A stretch of 21,031 nucleotides of DNA from a virus. Shown piece by piece: positions 6,980-14,375 of the stretch. The DNA is taken from positions 1-21,031 of the IMG/VR virus record IMGVR_UViG_3300048927_000299; one strand, given 5' to 3'. How positions within the stretch are numbered: position 1 is the first letter of the stretch; each line of letters starts with the position of its first letter. Position numbers and translations under genes: made by a program. The notes beneath the pieces were generated by a model that was given only the letters and a program-made list of their open reading frames with translations, did not search any database and had not been told where the DNA came from.

Positions 6980-7503
6980 GCCTTTTCTCGCTGCGCTTGG
7001 CGCCTTTCGTGCTGCTGGTCGCCCTTCTGGTGTGGGTCGCGTTCGATCGGGTGAGTGATCAGCTCGACGACGCCAGACGCGAGCGCGATAGCGCGCAATG
7101 GGAAGCCAACGGCCTGCTTGAAGCGGCCCGTATCAACGGCGAGATGCTTGCTGAGCGGGACGCGATCGACCAACGAAACACCAAGGTATTGACCGATGCA
7201 CGCATTGAAAACGAACGCCTGCGCCGCGCTGTTGGCGATGGCACTGGCCGGTTGCACGTCCGCGCCACCTGTCCCGCCTCCGGGTCTGTGTCCGCCACCG
7301 CCGGCACCGCCCGCGTGGCTGATGCAGGCACCGCCGAACTCGCAGCAGACGCTCGACCGGATTATTTCACCCTCCGAGATCAACTCGCCCAAAGCCGGCA
7401 AATGATCGTCGGACTGCAGCAATACGCCCTCGGCGTGTGCCGACGATCGCCGGCGCACCAGGGCACCACTTTTCCTAACCTCAACGAGAGAAAAAACCCA
7501 TGA
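6976..7503 (+). CDS. Rz: Spanin inner-membrane subunit, Rz-like
   Basis: I choose the ATG at 6976, which overlaps the lysozyme stop (ATGA), over the GTG at 6967; the product is 175 aa. An N-terminal TM segment at about residues 7-23 (APFVLLVALLVWVAF) is followed by a long charged coiled coil (about 25-90, with DQLDDARRERDSAQWEA). This is the Rz architecture: inner membrane anchor plus periplasmic rod reaching the outer-membrane lipoprotein Rz1, with which it fuses the membranes at lysis. The C-terminal half is low in complexity because the same DNA also encodes Rz1 in another frame (7196-7405). The stop overlaps the next start as ATGA. Confidence 0.85.
   Translation: MSLFSLRLAPFVLLVALLVWVAFDRVSDQLDDARRERDSAQWEANGLLEAARINGEMLAERDAIDQRNTKVLTDARIENERLRRAVGDGTGRLHVRATCPASGSVSATAGTARVADAGTAELAADARPDYFTLRDQLAQSRQMIVGLQQYALGVCRRSPAHQGTTFPNLNERKNP
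7183..7186 (+). promoter_or_regulatory. Ribosome-binding site for embedded Rz1
   Basis: AAGG lies 9 nt before the ATG at 7196, inside the Rz coding sequence. It supports independent initiation of the out-of-frame Rz1 gene. Confidence 0.55.
7196..7405 (+). CDS. Rz1: Spanin outer-membrane lipoprotein, Rz1-like, nested in Rz
   Basis: This 69-aa frame lies wholly inside Rz in the +1 frame. It has a lipoprotein signal peptide with lipobox LAGC, the lipidated cysteine being Cys20, then a proline-rich mature part (APPVPPPGLCPPPPAPPAW). Rz1 proteins are small, proline-rich outer-membrane lipoproteins that pair with Rz, so the call rests on both sequence and position. The serine after the +1 threonine (CTSAP) lacks Asp at +2, which fits outer-membrane sorting. 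The C-terminus is short and polar (SPSEINSPKAGK). Automatic gene callers often miss such nested genes. Confidence 0.9.
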   Translation: MHALKTNACAALLAMALAGCTSAPPVPPPGLCPPPPAPPAWLMQAPPNSQQTLDRIISPSEINSPKAGK

Positions 7504-7790
7504 GCCAACAAAACACCGAAATCACCCTGGAAGTCGGCGAAGCGGAATTCACCTTCAACCTGACCCCCGCTGACGTCACCAAGTATTTCAACGCCCTGAC
7601 CCAAACCAACAAGGTCGCCCCGGGCAACAACCTGCTGATGACCACCGTGCTGCAGGAACAGAAAGCTGTCCTGAAACCGCTGCTGGCCAACCCGGTGATG
7701 GTGATGCAGATCGCCGGTGCGCTGCTGGAGGAGTACGCGCCGAACGTTGAGGTGACCGTAAAAAAGCGCTCGAGCACGCTGAGCGCCTGA
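7500..7790 (+). CDS. Tail assembly chaperone, short form (unshifted frame)
   Basis: The 96-aa product is a small acidic protein in the position of the P2 E / lambda G tail-assembly chaperone, directly before the tape measure. GAGAG at 7486-7490 gives a ribosome site 9 nt upstream. The protein begins with a beta-rich region (ITLEVGEAEFTFNLTPADV) and ends with helices (LLMTTVLQEQKAV and VMQIAGALLEEYAP). Near its 3' end the slippery heptamer A_AAA_AAG (7760-7766) is in the correct phase, so a fraction of ribosomes should continue in the -1 frame. The short form ends seven codons later at TGA 7788-7790. Such chaperones bind the tape measure before tube assembly. Confidence 0.85.
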   Translation: MSQQNTEITLEVGEAEFTFNLTPADVTKYFNALTQTNKVAPGNNLLMTTVLQEQKAVLKPLLANPVMVMQIAGALLEEYAPNVEVTVKKRSSTLSA

Positions 7791-7954
7791 GCGAAAACGG
7801 CCTGAGCCAGTTGATGGCCCTGACGAACCGCTGGCTACCTGGTGCCGAACCCACGCCCGAGGCGATGGGGACAGCCAGGTGGCTTGAAGACGAATACTGG
7901 AGACGCATGGAATTTGCCGTGGCTAACGGCATCGCCCTTGCGCTGAACGGGTAA
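7500..7954 (+). CDS. Tail assembly chaperone, -1 frameshift fusion (G-GT / E+E' type)
   Basis: The fusion is join(7500..7766, 7766..7954): 89 residues from the first frame plus 62 from the -1 frame, 151 aa in total. After the slip at codons AAA AAG, reading resumes at GCG (7766) and stays open to TAA at 7952-7954, just 5 nt before the tape measure start. The added part reads as a real protein, with LSENGLSQLMALTNRWLPG, then ARWLEDEYWRRMEF and VANGIALALNG; it is not random composition. Without the shift, 7791-7954 would be an unexplained gap in a tightly packed operon. In P2 (T TTT TTG) and lambda (G GGA AAG) the equivalent shift makes a chaperone extension needed for tails. The two-frame layout is seen directly; the efficiency is unknown. 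Confidence 0.85.
7760..7766 (+). promoter_or_regulatory. Programmed -1 ribosomal frameshift site A_AAA_AAG
   Basis: The codons GTA AAA AAG place the heptamer A AAA AAG in the X_XXY_YYZ phase, the most efficient -1 slip sequence known in Escherichia coli. GAGG lies 7 nt upstream (7749-7752), and a GCGCTC/GAGCGC inverted repeat follows immediately. Confidence 0.85.
7766..7786 (+). repeat. Six-base-pair inverted repeat at the frameshift site
   Basis: GCGCTC (7766-7771) and GAGCGC (7781-7786) are perfect reverse complements around a 9-nt loop, directly after the slippery heptamer. Stimulatory stems usually start 5-9 nt after the site, so its role is uncertain. Confidence 0.45.
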
Positions 7955-7959
7955 CGACA

Positions 7960-9945
7960 TTGGCAGACCGTAGCGCCAGCCTGGCTTTCATTCTCAGCTT
8001 GCAGGACAAGGTCACCGCGCCCCTGGGCAAGGTGAAAATGGGCTTTTCCGAGCTTGCCGATCAGAGCGAAAAGCACATCAAGACGATCGGCTTGGGCTTT
8101 GCTGGGCTGACGGCGGGTGTGGTTGCGATTCAGCAATCCATTGAACCGGCGCTGGAGGTCAACCGCGCCCTGGGCGATGTCCGATCGCTGGGCGTGGCCG
8201 AGGATGCTCTGTCTGCGCTGAACAGCAAGTCGCTGGAGTTCGCGGTGAATTATGGTGAGAACGCCAAGGACTTTGTGGCCTCGGCGTATCTGATCGAGGG
8301 CGCCATCAAGGGGCTTGCCGGCAACCAGCTCGCCGTGTTCACCAACACCAGCAACCTGCTGGCCAAGGCCACCAAGACCGACGCCGAAACCATGGGCGAA
8401 TACGTCGGTACCCTCTACAACCTGCAGAAGTCCCAAGCCGATGCCATGGGCAAAGGCGCGTGGGTGGAAAAGCTCGGCGGTCAGACGGCGCTGGCGGTGC
8501 AGTTGTTCCGTACCAGCGGCGCGGCCATGAAAGACGCGTTCAAGGAGGCCGGCGCGATCGCTACGACCTCCGGCGTCGATCTGGCGGAGCAGATGGCGGT
8601 GATCGGCACCCTGAGCAGCACCATGGAAGGCGGCGACGCCGGCGGACGCTACAAGGCGTTTTTCGAGAACATCGGCGCCGCCTCGGAAAAGCTCGGCATG
8701 CAGTTCACCGACCAGCAGGGCAAGGTGCTGCCGATGATGGCCATCCTGGACAAGCTTCAGGGCAAGTTCGGCGACCTGACCAGCGCCTCGGCCGGGGCCA
8801 AGCTGATGGAGGCTTTCGGCGGTGAAGGCGCCCAAGTGCTCGGCGCGCTGGCCAAGGACACCGATCGGTTGCGCAATGGCATCGAGCAGTTGGGCAAGGT
8901 GCGCGGCCTGGAGAACGCCGAGCAGATGGCCCGGGCCATGGTCGATCCCTGGCAGCAGTGGGCGTCCCTGGTCGAGGTCATGCGAACGGTGTTCGGCCAA
9001 GTGCTGATCCCGGTGCTGTCGCCGTTCATGACCAAGATGGTGGACATCGGCAAAACCCTGGTGCGCTGGACTCAGCTGTTCCCGAACATCACCCGCGTGA
9101 TTGGCATCACCGCGTTGACCATCATGGGCATCGTCGCCGCGATGTCGGCGCTGACCATGGTCGTGGGTATTGCCCGCATGACCTGGCTGGGCATGCTGAC
9201 CGTCTGGAAAGTCGTTCAGTTGTTCAGCCTGCGCACGGTCGCCGCGTTCATCCTACAGAAGCTGGCAATCCTGGCTTACGTCGCCGTGATCTACACCCTG
9301 AGCGCCGGCCTGGCACTCATTCGCGGCGCCATGTTGCTGTGGCAGGGCGCGATTTGGCTGGTCAACGCGGCGCTGTTGGCCAACCCGGTGGTATGGATCG
9401 TGGTCGGGATCGTCGCCCTGGTGGCGGTCATTGTCGCGGCCGTCTACTACTGGGACGAATGGACGACGGCCCTGATGAATACCGCCGCGTTCCAGGCGGT
9501 GGCCGAGACGTTCCAGAAACTGTCCGACTGGTTCAATTCCATGGGCGGCTGGTCAGGCATGGCCAAGGCCGCGTGGGACAGCATCGTCGGCATTTTCACC
9601 AAGGCCGTTAACGGCGTGATCGAGCTGCTGAACAGCATCCCCGGCGTGAACATCGAAGCGCGCTTCGGCGGTATGCCCGAGGTGCCAGGCGTCGACGCCG
9701 CTGCCAGCGCTTCCGACACCGCCAACGCCGCGCAGAAAGCCCAAAAGACCATCAACGCGGCAATCCCCAGCCTTTCGCCGGCGCGTCCGTCTGCAGTGCC
9801 GCCGGGCGGGCTGCTGACCAGCATTCAGAACAACAACAGCAGCCAGAACAAGGGCACGCACGTGGAAAACGTGAACATCCACACCAGCAAACCAATGACC
9901 CCGCTGGAGATTGAAAACGCGATGGCCATGGCGGTGGGCGGATGA
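7960..9945 (+). CDS. Tail tape measure protein
   Basis: The 661-aa protein is the tape measure, the extended core of the tail tube that sets tail length and is ejected with DNA. The start is TTG at 7960, 5 nt after the end of the chaperone fusion; the next in-frame Met (LGKVKMGF) would cut into the conserved N-terminal LAFILSLQDKVTAPLGKV. Residues about 80-330 resemble the TP901-type tape measure core (NYGENAKDFVASAYLIEG, SNLLAKATKTDAET, GGRYKAFFENIG). Residues about 380-500 contain several strongly hydrophobic helices (ALTIMGIVAAMSALTMVVG, NPVVWIVVGIVALVAVIVAA), as expected for parts that insert into the host membrane. The C-terminal tail is Ala/Ser/Asn-rich and low in complexity. It overlaps the next gene as ATGA. 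Confidence 0.93.
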   Translation: MADRSASLAFILSLQDKVTAPLGKVKMGFSELADQSEKHIKTIGLGFAGLTAGVVAIQQSIEPALEVNRALGDVRSLGVAEDALSALNSKSLEFAVNYGENAKDFVASAYLIEGAIKGLAGNQLAVFTNTSNLLAKATKTDAETMGEYVGTLYNLQKSQADAMGKGAWVEKLGGQTALAVQLFRTSGAAMKDAFKEAGAIATTSGVDLAEQMAVIGTLSSTMEGGDAGGRYKAFFENIGAASEKLGMQFTDQQGKVLPMMAILDKLQGKFGDLTSASAGAKLMEAFGGEGAQVLGALAKDTDRLRNGIEQLGKVRGLENAEQMARAMVDPWQQWASLVEVMRTVFGQVLIPVLSPFMTKMVDIGKTLVRWTQLFPNITRVIGITALTIMGIVAAMSALTMVVGIARMTWLGMLTVWKVVQLFSLRTVAAFILQKLAILAYVAVIYTLSAGLALIRGAMLLWQGAIWLVNAALLANPVVWIVVGIVALVAVIVAAVYYWDEWTTALMNTAAFQAVAETFQKLSDWFNSMGGWSGMAKAAWDSIVGIFTKAVNGVIELLNSIPGVNIEARFGGMPEVPGVDAAASASDTANAAQKAQKTINAAIPSLSPARPSAVPPGGLLTSIQNNNSSQNKGTHVENVNIHTSKPMTPLEIENAMAMAVGG

Positions 9946-10259
9946 GCGAGTACGTCGATTTGCTGATTCAGGGCAACGACCTGGTGCTGGATCCGTCGCA
10001 CCAGCCGCTGCTGATCGATGACCGCGCCTGCATCGCCCAGGACATCGCCCACCTGATCCGCGACAGTGGGCTGTTGGTCGTGCTGGTGGCCGAGCGCGAC
10101 CGGTTGCGGCAACGCGACGGCATCCAGCAGCTGGAGCTGCTGGTGGAGAACGACGAACGCCTGGTGCCGGGCACGGCGCGCATCACTCAACAGGCCCCCG
10201 GTGTGTACCGGGTGACGGCCAAAACCATCAAATTCGGATCGATTGAGGTCAATCTGTGA
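9942..10259 (+). CDS. DUF2590 family phage protein, probable baseplate wedge component
   Basis: The 105-aa protein matches the DUF2590 family by its N-terminal EYVDLLIQGNDLVLDPSHQP, a central ERDRLRQRDGIQQLELL and a beta-rich C-terminus (GVYRVTAKTIKFGSIEVNL). The position directly before baseplate J is that of gpW/gp25-type wedge proteins in P2 and T4, so a wedge role is plausible, but no gp25 signature motif is obvious. It overlaps the tape measure gene (ATGA) and baseplate J (GTGA), so all three should be coupled in translation. Confidence 0.78.
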   Translation: MSEYVDLLIQGNDLVLDPSHQPLLIDDRACIAQDIAHLIRDSGLLVVLVAERDRLRQRDGIQQLELLVENDERLVPGTARITQQAPGVYRVTAKTIKFGSIEVNL

Positions 10260-11431
10260 GTCAAGTCGATTTTAAAAAGGTGATCGCTGACGCCGGCATT
10301 CCGACCACCGAAGCAGGGCTGAAGGCCGCGTGGGAAAAGGAAGTGGAAGCCCAGGGCGCCAAGGTGGCCAACACCAGCAGCTATTCGCCGTTCTGGCGGG
10401 TGATGACCACGTTGGTGACCAAACCGGTGTTGTGGCTGTTGGACTTTCTATGTCTGACCGTGCTGCCGAACTTCTTTGTGAAAACGGCGGTGGACGCCTG
10501 GCTGGACATGCTCGCGTGGGCGGTCAACGTCGAGCGCAAGGGCGCCACCAAAGCCCGCGGTAAGTTGCTGTTCACCCGTGCGGTGCCTGACGGTGTGCTG
10601 CAGCTGGAAAAGGGCATTGTGGTGCAGTCAGCCGCGATCAACGGCAATGTCTATCAGCTGACCACGACGGCCTCCGCGACCTTTCAGCCAGGGCAGTTGC
10701 AGCTGGACGTCCCGGTGGAGGCGATCGAGGCCGGCAGCGGTTTTAATCTCGCCCCGGGTTACTACGCCATCCTGCCGGTGCCGATTCCCGGCATCGTCCA
10801 GGTGGTGAACAAAGACGGCTGGCTGGCATCACCCGGTGCGGATCCGGAACCCAACGAGCAACTGCGTTTGCGTGTGCGCAACCAGTTCTCGGCGGTCAAC
10901 CAGTGGCACACCGACGCGGTGTATCGCGCCATGATTTCCGCATTCCCCGGCGTGCGTCCGGATGGCGTGTATTTCGAACATGACGCACCACGTGGGCCGG
11001 GCAGTGCCAACGCCTATGTCCTGTTTGATGCGGGCGTGCCGGCGGCGACCTATCTGGAGCAAATCAACGCGCATATCCGCGACCAGGGTAACCACGGCCA
11101 CGGCGATGACCTGCTGGCCATGGTCATGCCCCAGGTGCCAGTCAGTGTGGAGATGTCCCTGTGGCCCCAGCCCAATCTGAGCGCGAAGCAGATCGAGATC
11201 TTGAAAAACGAAGTCGAGCTATTCATCCGCGCGGCGTTTCGGGAAAGCACGCCGCGTGACTATCAGCCCACGCTGACTTATCCCCAGTCGCGCTTCAGCT
11301 TCAGCCGGCTGGCGGAAGAGCTCCACCAGCAGTTTGCCGACATCGCCTCGCTTCAGTTTTCCCCCGGGGTGGACATCATCAGCGGTCTGGACATCCCGCG
11401 CCTGTCTTCGCTGAAGGTGAACCTGCAATGA
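10256..11431 (+). CDS. J: Baseplate assembly protein J
   Basis: The 391-aa product is a baseplate J-family protein (wedge protein, homologous to T4 gp6), forming the ring around the hub. Recognisable parts are the N-terminal helical arm with WLDMLAWAVNVERKGATKA, the core with EAGSGFNLAPGYYAILPVPI and GIVQVVN, the PNEQLRLRVRNQFSAVNQW motif (residues about 195-215), and the GNHGHGDDLLAMV segment. The start is GTG, overlapping the previous stop as GTGA. The gene ends in an ATGA overlap with gene I, keeping the P2 order J-I-H. Confidence 0.92.
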   Translation: MSQVDFKKVIADAGIPTTEAGLKAAWEKEVEAQGAKVANTSSYSPFWRVMTTLVTKPVLWLLDFLCLTVLPNFFVKTAVDAWLDMLAWAVNVERKGATKARGKLLFTRAVPDGVLQLEKGIVVQSAAINGNVYQLTTTASATFQPGQLQLDVPVEAIEAGSGFNLAPGYYAILPVPIPGIVQVVNKDGWLASPGADPEPNEQLRLRVRNQFSAVNQWHTDAVYRAMISAFPGVRPDGVYFEHDAPRGPGSANAYVLFDAGVPAATYLEQINAHIRDQGNHGHGDDLLAMVMPQVPVSVEMSLWPQPNLSAKQIEILKNEVELFIRAAFRESTPRDYQPTLTYPQSRFSFSRLAEELHQQFADIASLQFSPGVDIISGLDIPRLSSLKVNLQ

Positions 11432-11952
11432 CCAAACTCAAACTGCCTTTCTGGCTCGGCGGTACCGAGCTGTCAAAGCTGGTCGCCGCGGCGCAGGCCT
11501 GGTGGGAAACCGTCACCGGCTGGCTGCGCTGGCCCTACTCGCAGATCGATCCCGACACCTGCCACCTGAGCATCCTTGAGCTGTGGGCCTGGCAGCGTGA
11601 CGTCACGCGCTTTCAGGGCGAGCCGGAATCGCTGTTCCGGCTACGTGTGAAACACGCCTTCGTCAACTCCGTGGACGCCGGCAGCACCGCCGGCATGAAG
11701 CGCATTTTCGAACGCCTCGGCGTGGGCTACGTGGAGATCGAGGAGCGCCAGCCCGACCGGGATTGGGACGTGGTGTTGCTCAAATTCAGCAACGCTCAGC
11801 TGTCGTTGAATCCCGAGCTGCTGCGTGTGCTGATCCAGCAATACGGTCGCACCTGCCGGCGCTATGACTTCGTCACCCTCACCCCCGTGGGGCTGCAAAT
11901 CGCCCTGATTGATTTTAACGACGACCAGCAAACGCTGGTTGCCCGCCTGTAG
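11428..11952 (+). CDS. I: Phage tail protein I
   Basis: The 174-aa protein fits the P2 gpI family (baseplate wedge, T4 gp7/gp53-like position), which links baseplate J to the fibre. Typical blocks are LSILELWAWQRDVTRFQGEPE, SLFRLRVKHAFVNSVDAGST and AGMKRIFERLGVG, with a beta-rich C-terminal domain. The start overlaps gene J (ATGA). The stop TAG overlaps the AGGAG ribosome site of the fibre gene, so translation of the fibre can start afresh. Confidence 0.9.
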   Translation: MTKLKLPFWLGGTELSKLVAAAQAWWETVTGWLRWPYSQIDPDTCHLSILELWAWQRDVTRFQGEPESLFRLRVKHAFVNSVDAGSTAGMKRIFERLGVGYVEIEERQPDRDWDVVLLKFSNAQLSLNPELLRVLIQQYGRTCRRYDFVTLTPVGLQIALIDFNDDQQTLVARL

Positions 11953-11955
11953 GAG
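11951..11955 (+). promoter_or_regulatory. Strong ribosome-binding site for the tail fibre gene
   Basis: AGGAG, 6 nt before the GTG at 11962, fixes the fibre start despite its non-ATG codon. Confidence 0.7.
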
Positions 11956-11961
11956 CGCACC

Positions 11962-13659
11962 GTGAGCGCCAGTATTACCTTGGCCGGCGAAAGCCAGATT
12001 GCCCTGAAGCAAAGCCAGCAAAAGCCGCTGATCATTACCCGGTTCATTTTTGCCAACGTGCCCGGGCTTGATCCGACCGCACCACTGGATCGCGCGGCCG
12101 GGAAACCACCGGTTGCGCAGATTGTTTACGTCTATACGATCCCTAAACAAAATGCCGGCTTTGTGAACCCCAACCAGGTCGTGTACAGCGCCCAGCTGGG
12201 GTCGGACATCGGCGACTGGGACTTTAATTGGGTAGGTCTTGAGGATGCCGACGGCATCCTGTTTGCCGCCTCGTCGGTCCCCCTGCAGCAAAAACGCCAG
12301 AACATCCCGCCGCAGCAGATCGGCAACAACGTCACCCGCAACTTTCTGGTGGCCTTTGACGGCGCGATGCAACTGACAGGCGTAACGATCGACGCCAGCA
12401 CCTGGCAGCATGACTTCACGGTGCGCTTGGCCGGCATTGATGAGCGTGAGCGCCTGAGCAATCGTGAGCTGTACGGCCGTGCCTGCTTTTTCGGCGATTC
12501 GCTGGCATTCGCCAAAAGCGAAAACGGATTCCAGCTCAATGCCGGTACGGCTTATATCGAGGGCATCCGCGTTGCGCTGTCGGTGCCGCTGCCGGTGACC
12601 GGCGTTATCCCCGAGGGGACAATTGCCTTGGACGTGTGTTTTGAGCGCCAGTTGAACGATCGGGTGGCCGCTTGGAACGTGGTATTCGGCGAGCAGGCGG
12701 ACTACACCGACGCGGCCGGCGTTCGTCATTACTGCGTGCCGATCGCCTTTTACACCTCTGCCACGGACTTTTCGGACGCCCGTAACCCCGAGTCCATCGC
12801 CGGGCCACTGATCGAGCACTTTGCCGCGCGTGATGGCGATTACGCGAATCTGCGCGCCCGGGGCACGACCAAGGAAGACGTCGAGCTGGGCAACCTGCCC
12901 AACGCAATCAGCGACGATCCCGCTACCAACAGCAGTCAGATCATTGCGTCGACGGCCGCGCTGAACAAGCTTCAGAAACAGGTCAGCGACGCGATGACCG
13001 GGATGGTCGCCGCGTTCTCCATGAGCTGGGCACCCGAGGGTTGGTTGAAGTGCAACGGTGCAGCGGTCTCGCGCACCACCTATGCGCGCCTCTTTGCACT
13101 GCTCGGTGCGCACTACGGGGCCGGTGACGGCGTGAACACCTTCAACTTGCCGGATATGCGCGGCCTGTTCCCACGCGGTTGGGATGATGGGCGCGGCGTT
13201 GATCCTGGACGGGCATTCGGTGTTTACCAAGACATGATGCTCCTTTCCCACGCGCACGCGGCCTCGGCCGCCGCAGTGGGGGATCACCTGCACGCCGCCT
13301 GGACGGATGCGCAAGGCAACCACACCCACGGCGCCTGGACAGATCAGCAGGGTAACCACGACCACGGCTGGCGGATCGCTGCAAGTGGCCAGGGGATTTC
13401 GGTCGGGTATCCGCTCGGTGGTGGCAGCGTCGTTGATCTGGAGTTTCCCGGCGGCAGAAACGCCGACAACCAGCCGATGCGCACCGACTATCAGGGCCAG
13501 CACGGCCACAACATCGGCATGGGCCTGGCTGGCCATCACGCGCACAACGTCGGCGTGGGCGGCGGCGGTGCGCACACCCACGGCGTGACCGTGGCCGCCG
13601 CCGGCGGTAGCGAAACCCGGCCGAAGAACCTGGCCCTCCTTTTCTGCATCAAGTATTGA
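11962..13659 (+). CDS. Tail fibre protein with collar domain and HxH-rich shaft
   Basis: The 565-aa protein is the tail fibre (gpH position), the likely receptor-binding protein. Residues 1-~190 resemble the phage tail-collar fibre N-terminal domain (baseplate attachment; PNQVVYSAQLGSDIGDWDFN, TRNFLVAFDGAM). Residues about 350-410 are a tail collar domain (GWLKCNGAAVSRTTYARLFAL, cut here as GWLKCNG then RTTYARLFALLG, and FNLPDMRGLFPRGWDDG). Residues about 428-540 are Gly/His-rich and carry seven HxH motifs (HAH, HLH, HTH, HDH, HGH, HAH, HTH). In T4 gp37 and similar fibres such motifs coordinate iron along a trimeric needle. It ends in RPKNLALLFCIKY, the usual end of this fibre class. The start is GTG with AGGAG upstream. 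Confidence 0.9.
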   Translation: MSASITLAGESQIALKQSQQKPLIITRFIFANVPGLDPTAPLDRAAGKPPVAQIVYVYTIPKQNAGFVNPNQVVYSAQLGSDIGDWDFNWVGLEDADGILFAASSVPLQQKRQNIPPQQIGNNVTRNFLVAFDGAMQLTGVTIDASTWQHDFTVRLAGIDERERLSNRELYGRACFFGDSLAFAKSENGFQLNAGTAYIEGIRVALSVPLPVTGVIPEGTIALDVCFERQLNDRVAAWNVVFGEQADYTDAAGVRHYCVPIAFYTSATDFSDARNPESIAGPLIEHFAARDGDYANLRARGTTKEDVELGNLPNAISDDPATNSSQIIASTAALNKLQKQVSDAMTGMVAAFSMSWAPEGWLKCNGAAVSRTTYARLFALLGAHYGAGDGVNTFNLPDMRGLFPRGWDDGRGVDPGRAFGVYQDMMLLSHAHAASAAAVGDHLHAAWTDAQGNHTHGAWTDQQGNHDHGWRIAASGQGISVGYPLGGGSVVDLEFPGGRNADNQPMRTDYQGQHGHNIGMGLAGHHAHNVGVGGGGAHTHGVTVAAAGGSETRPKNLALLFCIKY

Positions 13660-13667
13660 GATCGAGC

Positions 13668-14375
13668 ATGACCGACACACTCGTGTATCAGACCAACCAC
13701 CTGGGCATCTTCGTAGGGTCCGTGAAGGCGGATGAATCGCCGCTCGAACCTGGTGTTTATCTGCTTCCCGGGGGCTGCGTGGAAACGCCGCCTCCCACCA
13801 TCCCGGAGCACAAAGCCGCCTGGTGGAACGGCAACGCCTGGCAGCTGGTGGATTACTTCGGCGGTGTGGTGGTGTACAGCACGGACACCGGCGAGCCGCG
13901 CACGCTCGAAGGCTTTGAACCGGTACCGGCAGGCTTCACCCTGCAAAAACCCAAGCCGAACCAGGTCTGGAAGGACGGGCAATGGGTCGATGACATCGAT
14001 GCGGTGCTGGTCGCGCTCCAGGACCAAAAGCTGCAGGCGATCGGCGCCGATTGTGCGGCGTACATCGCCGGCGGATTCAACTCCAGCGCCCTGGGCGAGG
14101 TGTACCGCTACAGCAGCGCGATCGACGACCAGGTGAACTTGAATGGCCAAGTGCTGCTGGGGATGGATGACACCTACCCGTGTTACGACGTCGACCAGGT
14201 GCTGGCTTTTCGGCCGCACACGATCGCCCAGCTGCAGAAGGTCAGTCTTGACCTGGTGCGGTTCCGCCAGGCGGCGCAGCAACAGGCCGAAATGCTGCGC
14301 CAGGCGGTGGCCAACGCCCTGAAAAACAAAGACCTCAAAGCCATGAAAGCCATTACCTGGACGCCGCCGGCATGA
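13668..14375 (+). CDS. Tail fibre assembly protein (DUF4376-like)
   Basis: I start at the ATG at 13668 (MTDTLVYQ, 235 aa). A TTG at 13656 in the same frame would overlap the fibre stop as TTGA but adds only four residues. The gene follows the fibre, as fibre chaperones do. The N-terminal half has short Pro/Trp-rich beta segments (HKAAWWNGNAWQLVDY, KPNQVWKDGQWVDD) typical of fibre assembly proteins. The C-terminal half (about 115-235) is helical with LRQAVANALKN and resembles DUF4376. Such proteins help trimerise the fibre and may stay bound near the tip. The 3' end overlaps the next gene as ATGA. Confidence 0.8.
   Translation: MTDTLVYQTNHLGIFVGSVKADESPLEPGVYLLPGGCVETPPPTIPEHKAAWWNGNAWQLVDYFGGVVVYSTDTGEPRTLEGFEPVPAGFTLQKPKPNQVWKDGQWVDDIDAVLVALQDQKLQAIGADCAAYIAGGFNSSALGEVYRYSSAIDDQVNLNGQVLLGMDDTYPCYDVDQVLAFRPHTIAQLQKVSLDLVRFRQAAQQQAEMLRQAVANALKNKDLKAMKAITWTPPA

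Noticed and set aside
7588-9000. 470-aa minus-strand frame opposite chaperone and tape measure
   Set aside because: Antisense shadow of the tape measure; His/Gln/Gly-rich composition and no domain.
11641-13680. 679-aa open frame on the minus strand opposite tail protein I and fibre
   Set aside because: It mirrors well-supported plus-strand genes and has biased antisense composition without any recognisable domain; GC-rich codon use makes such long shadows common.
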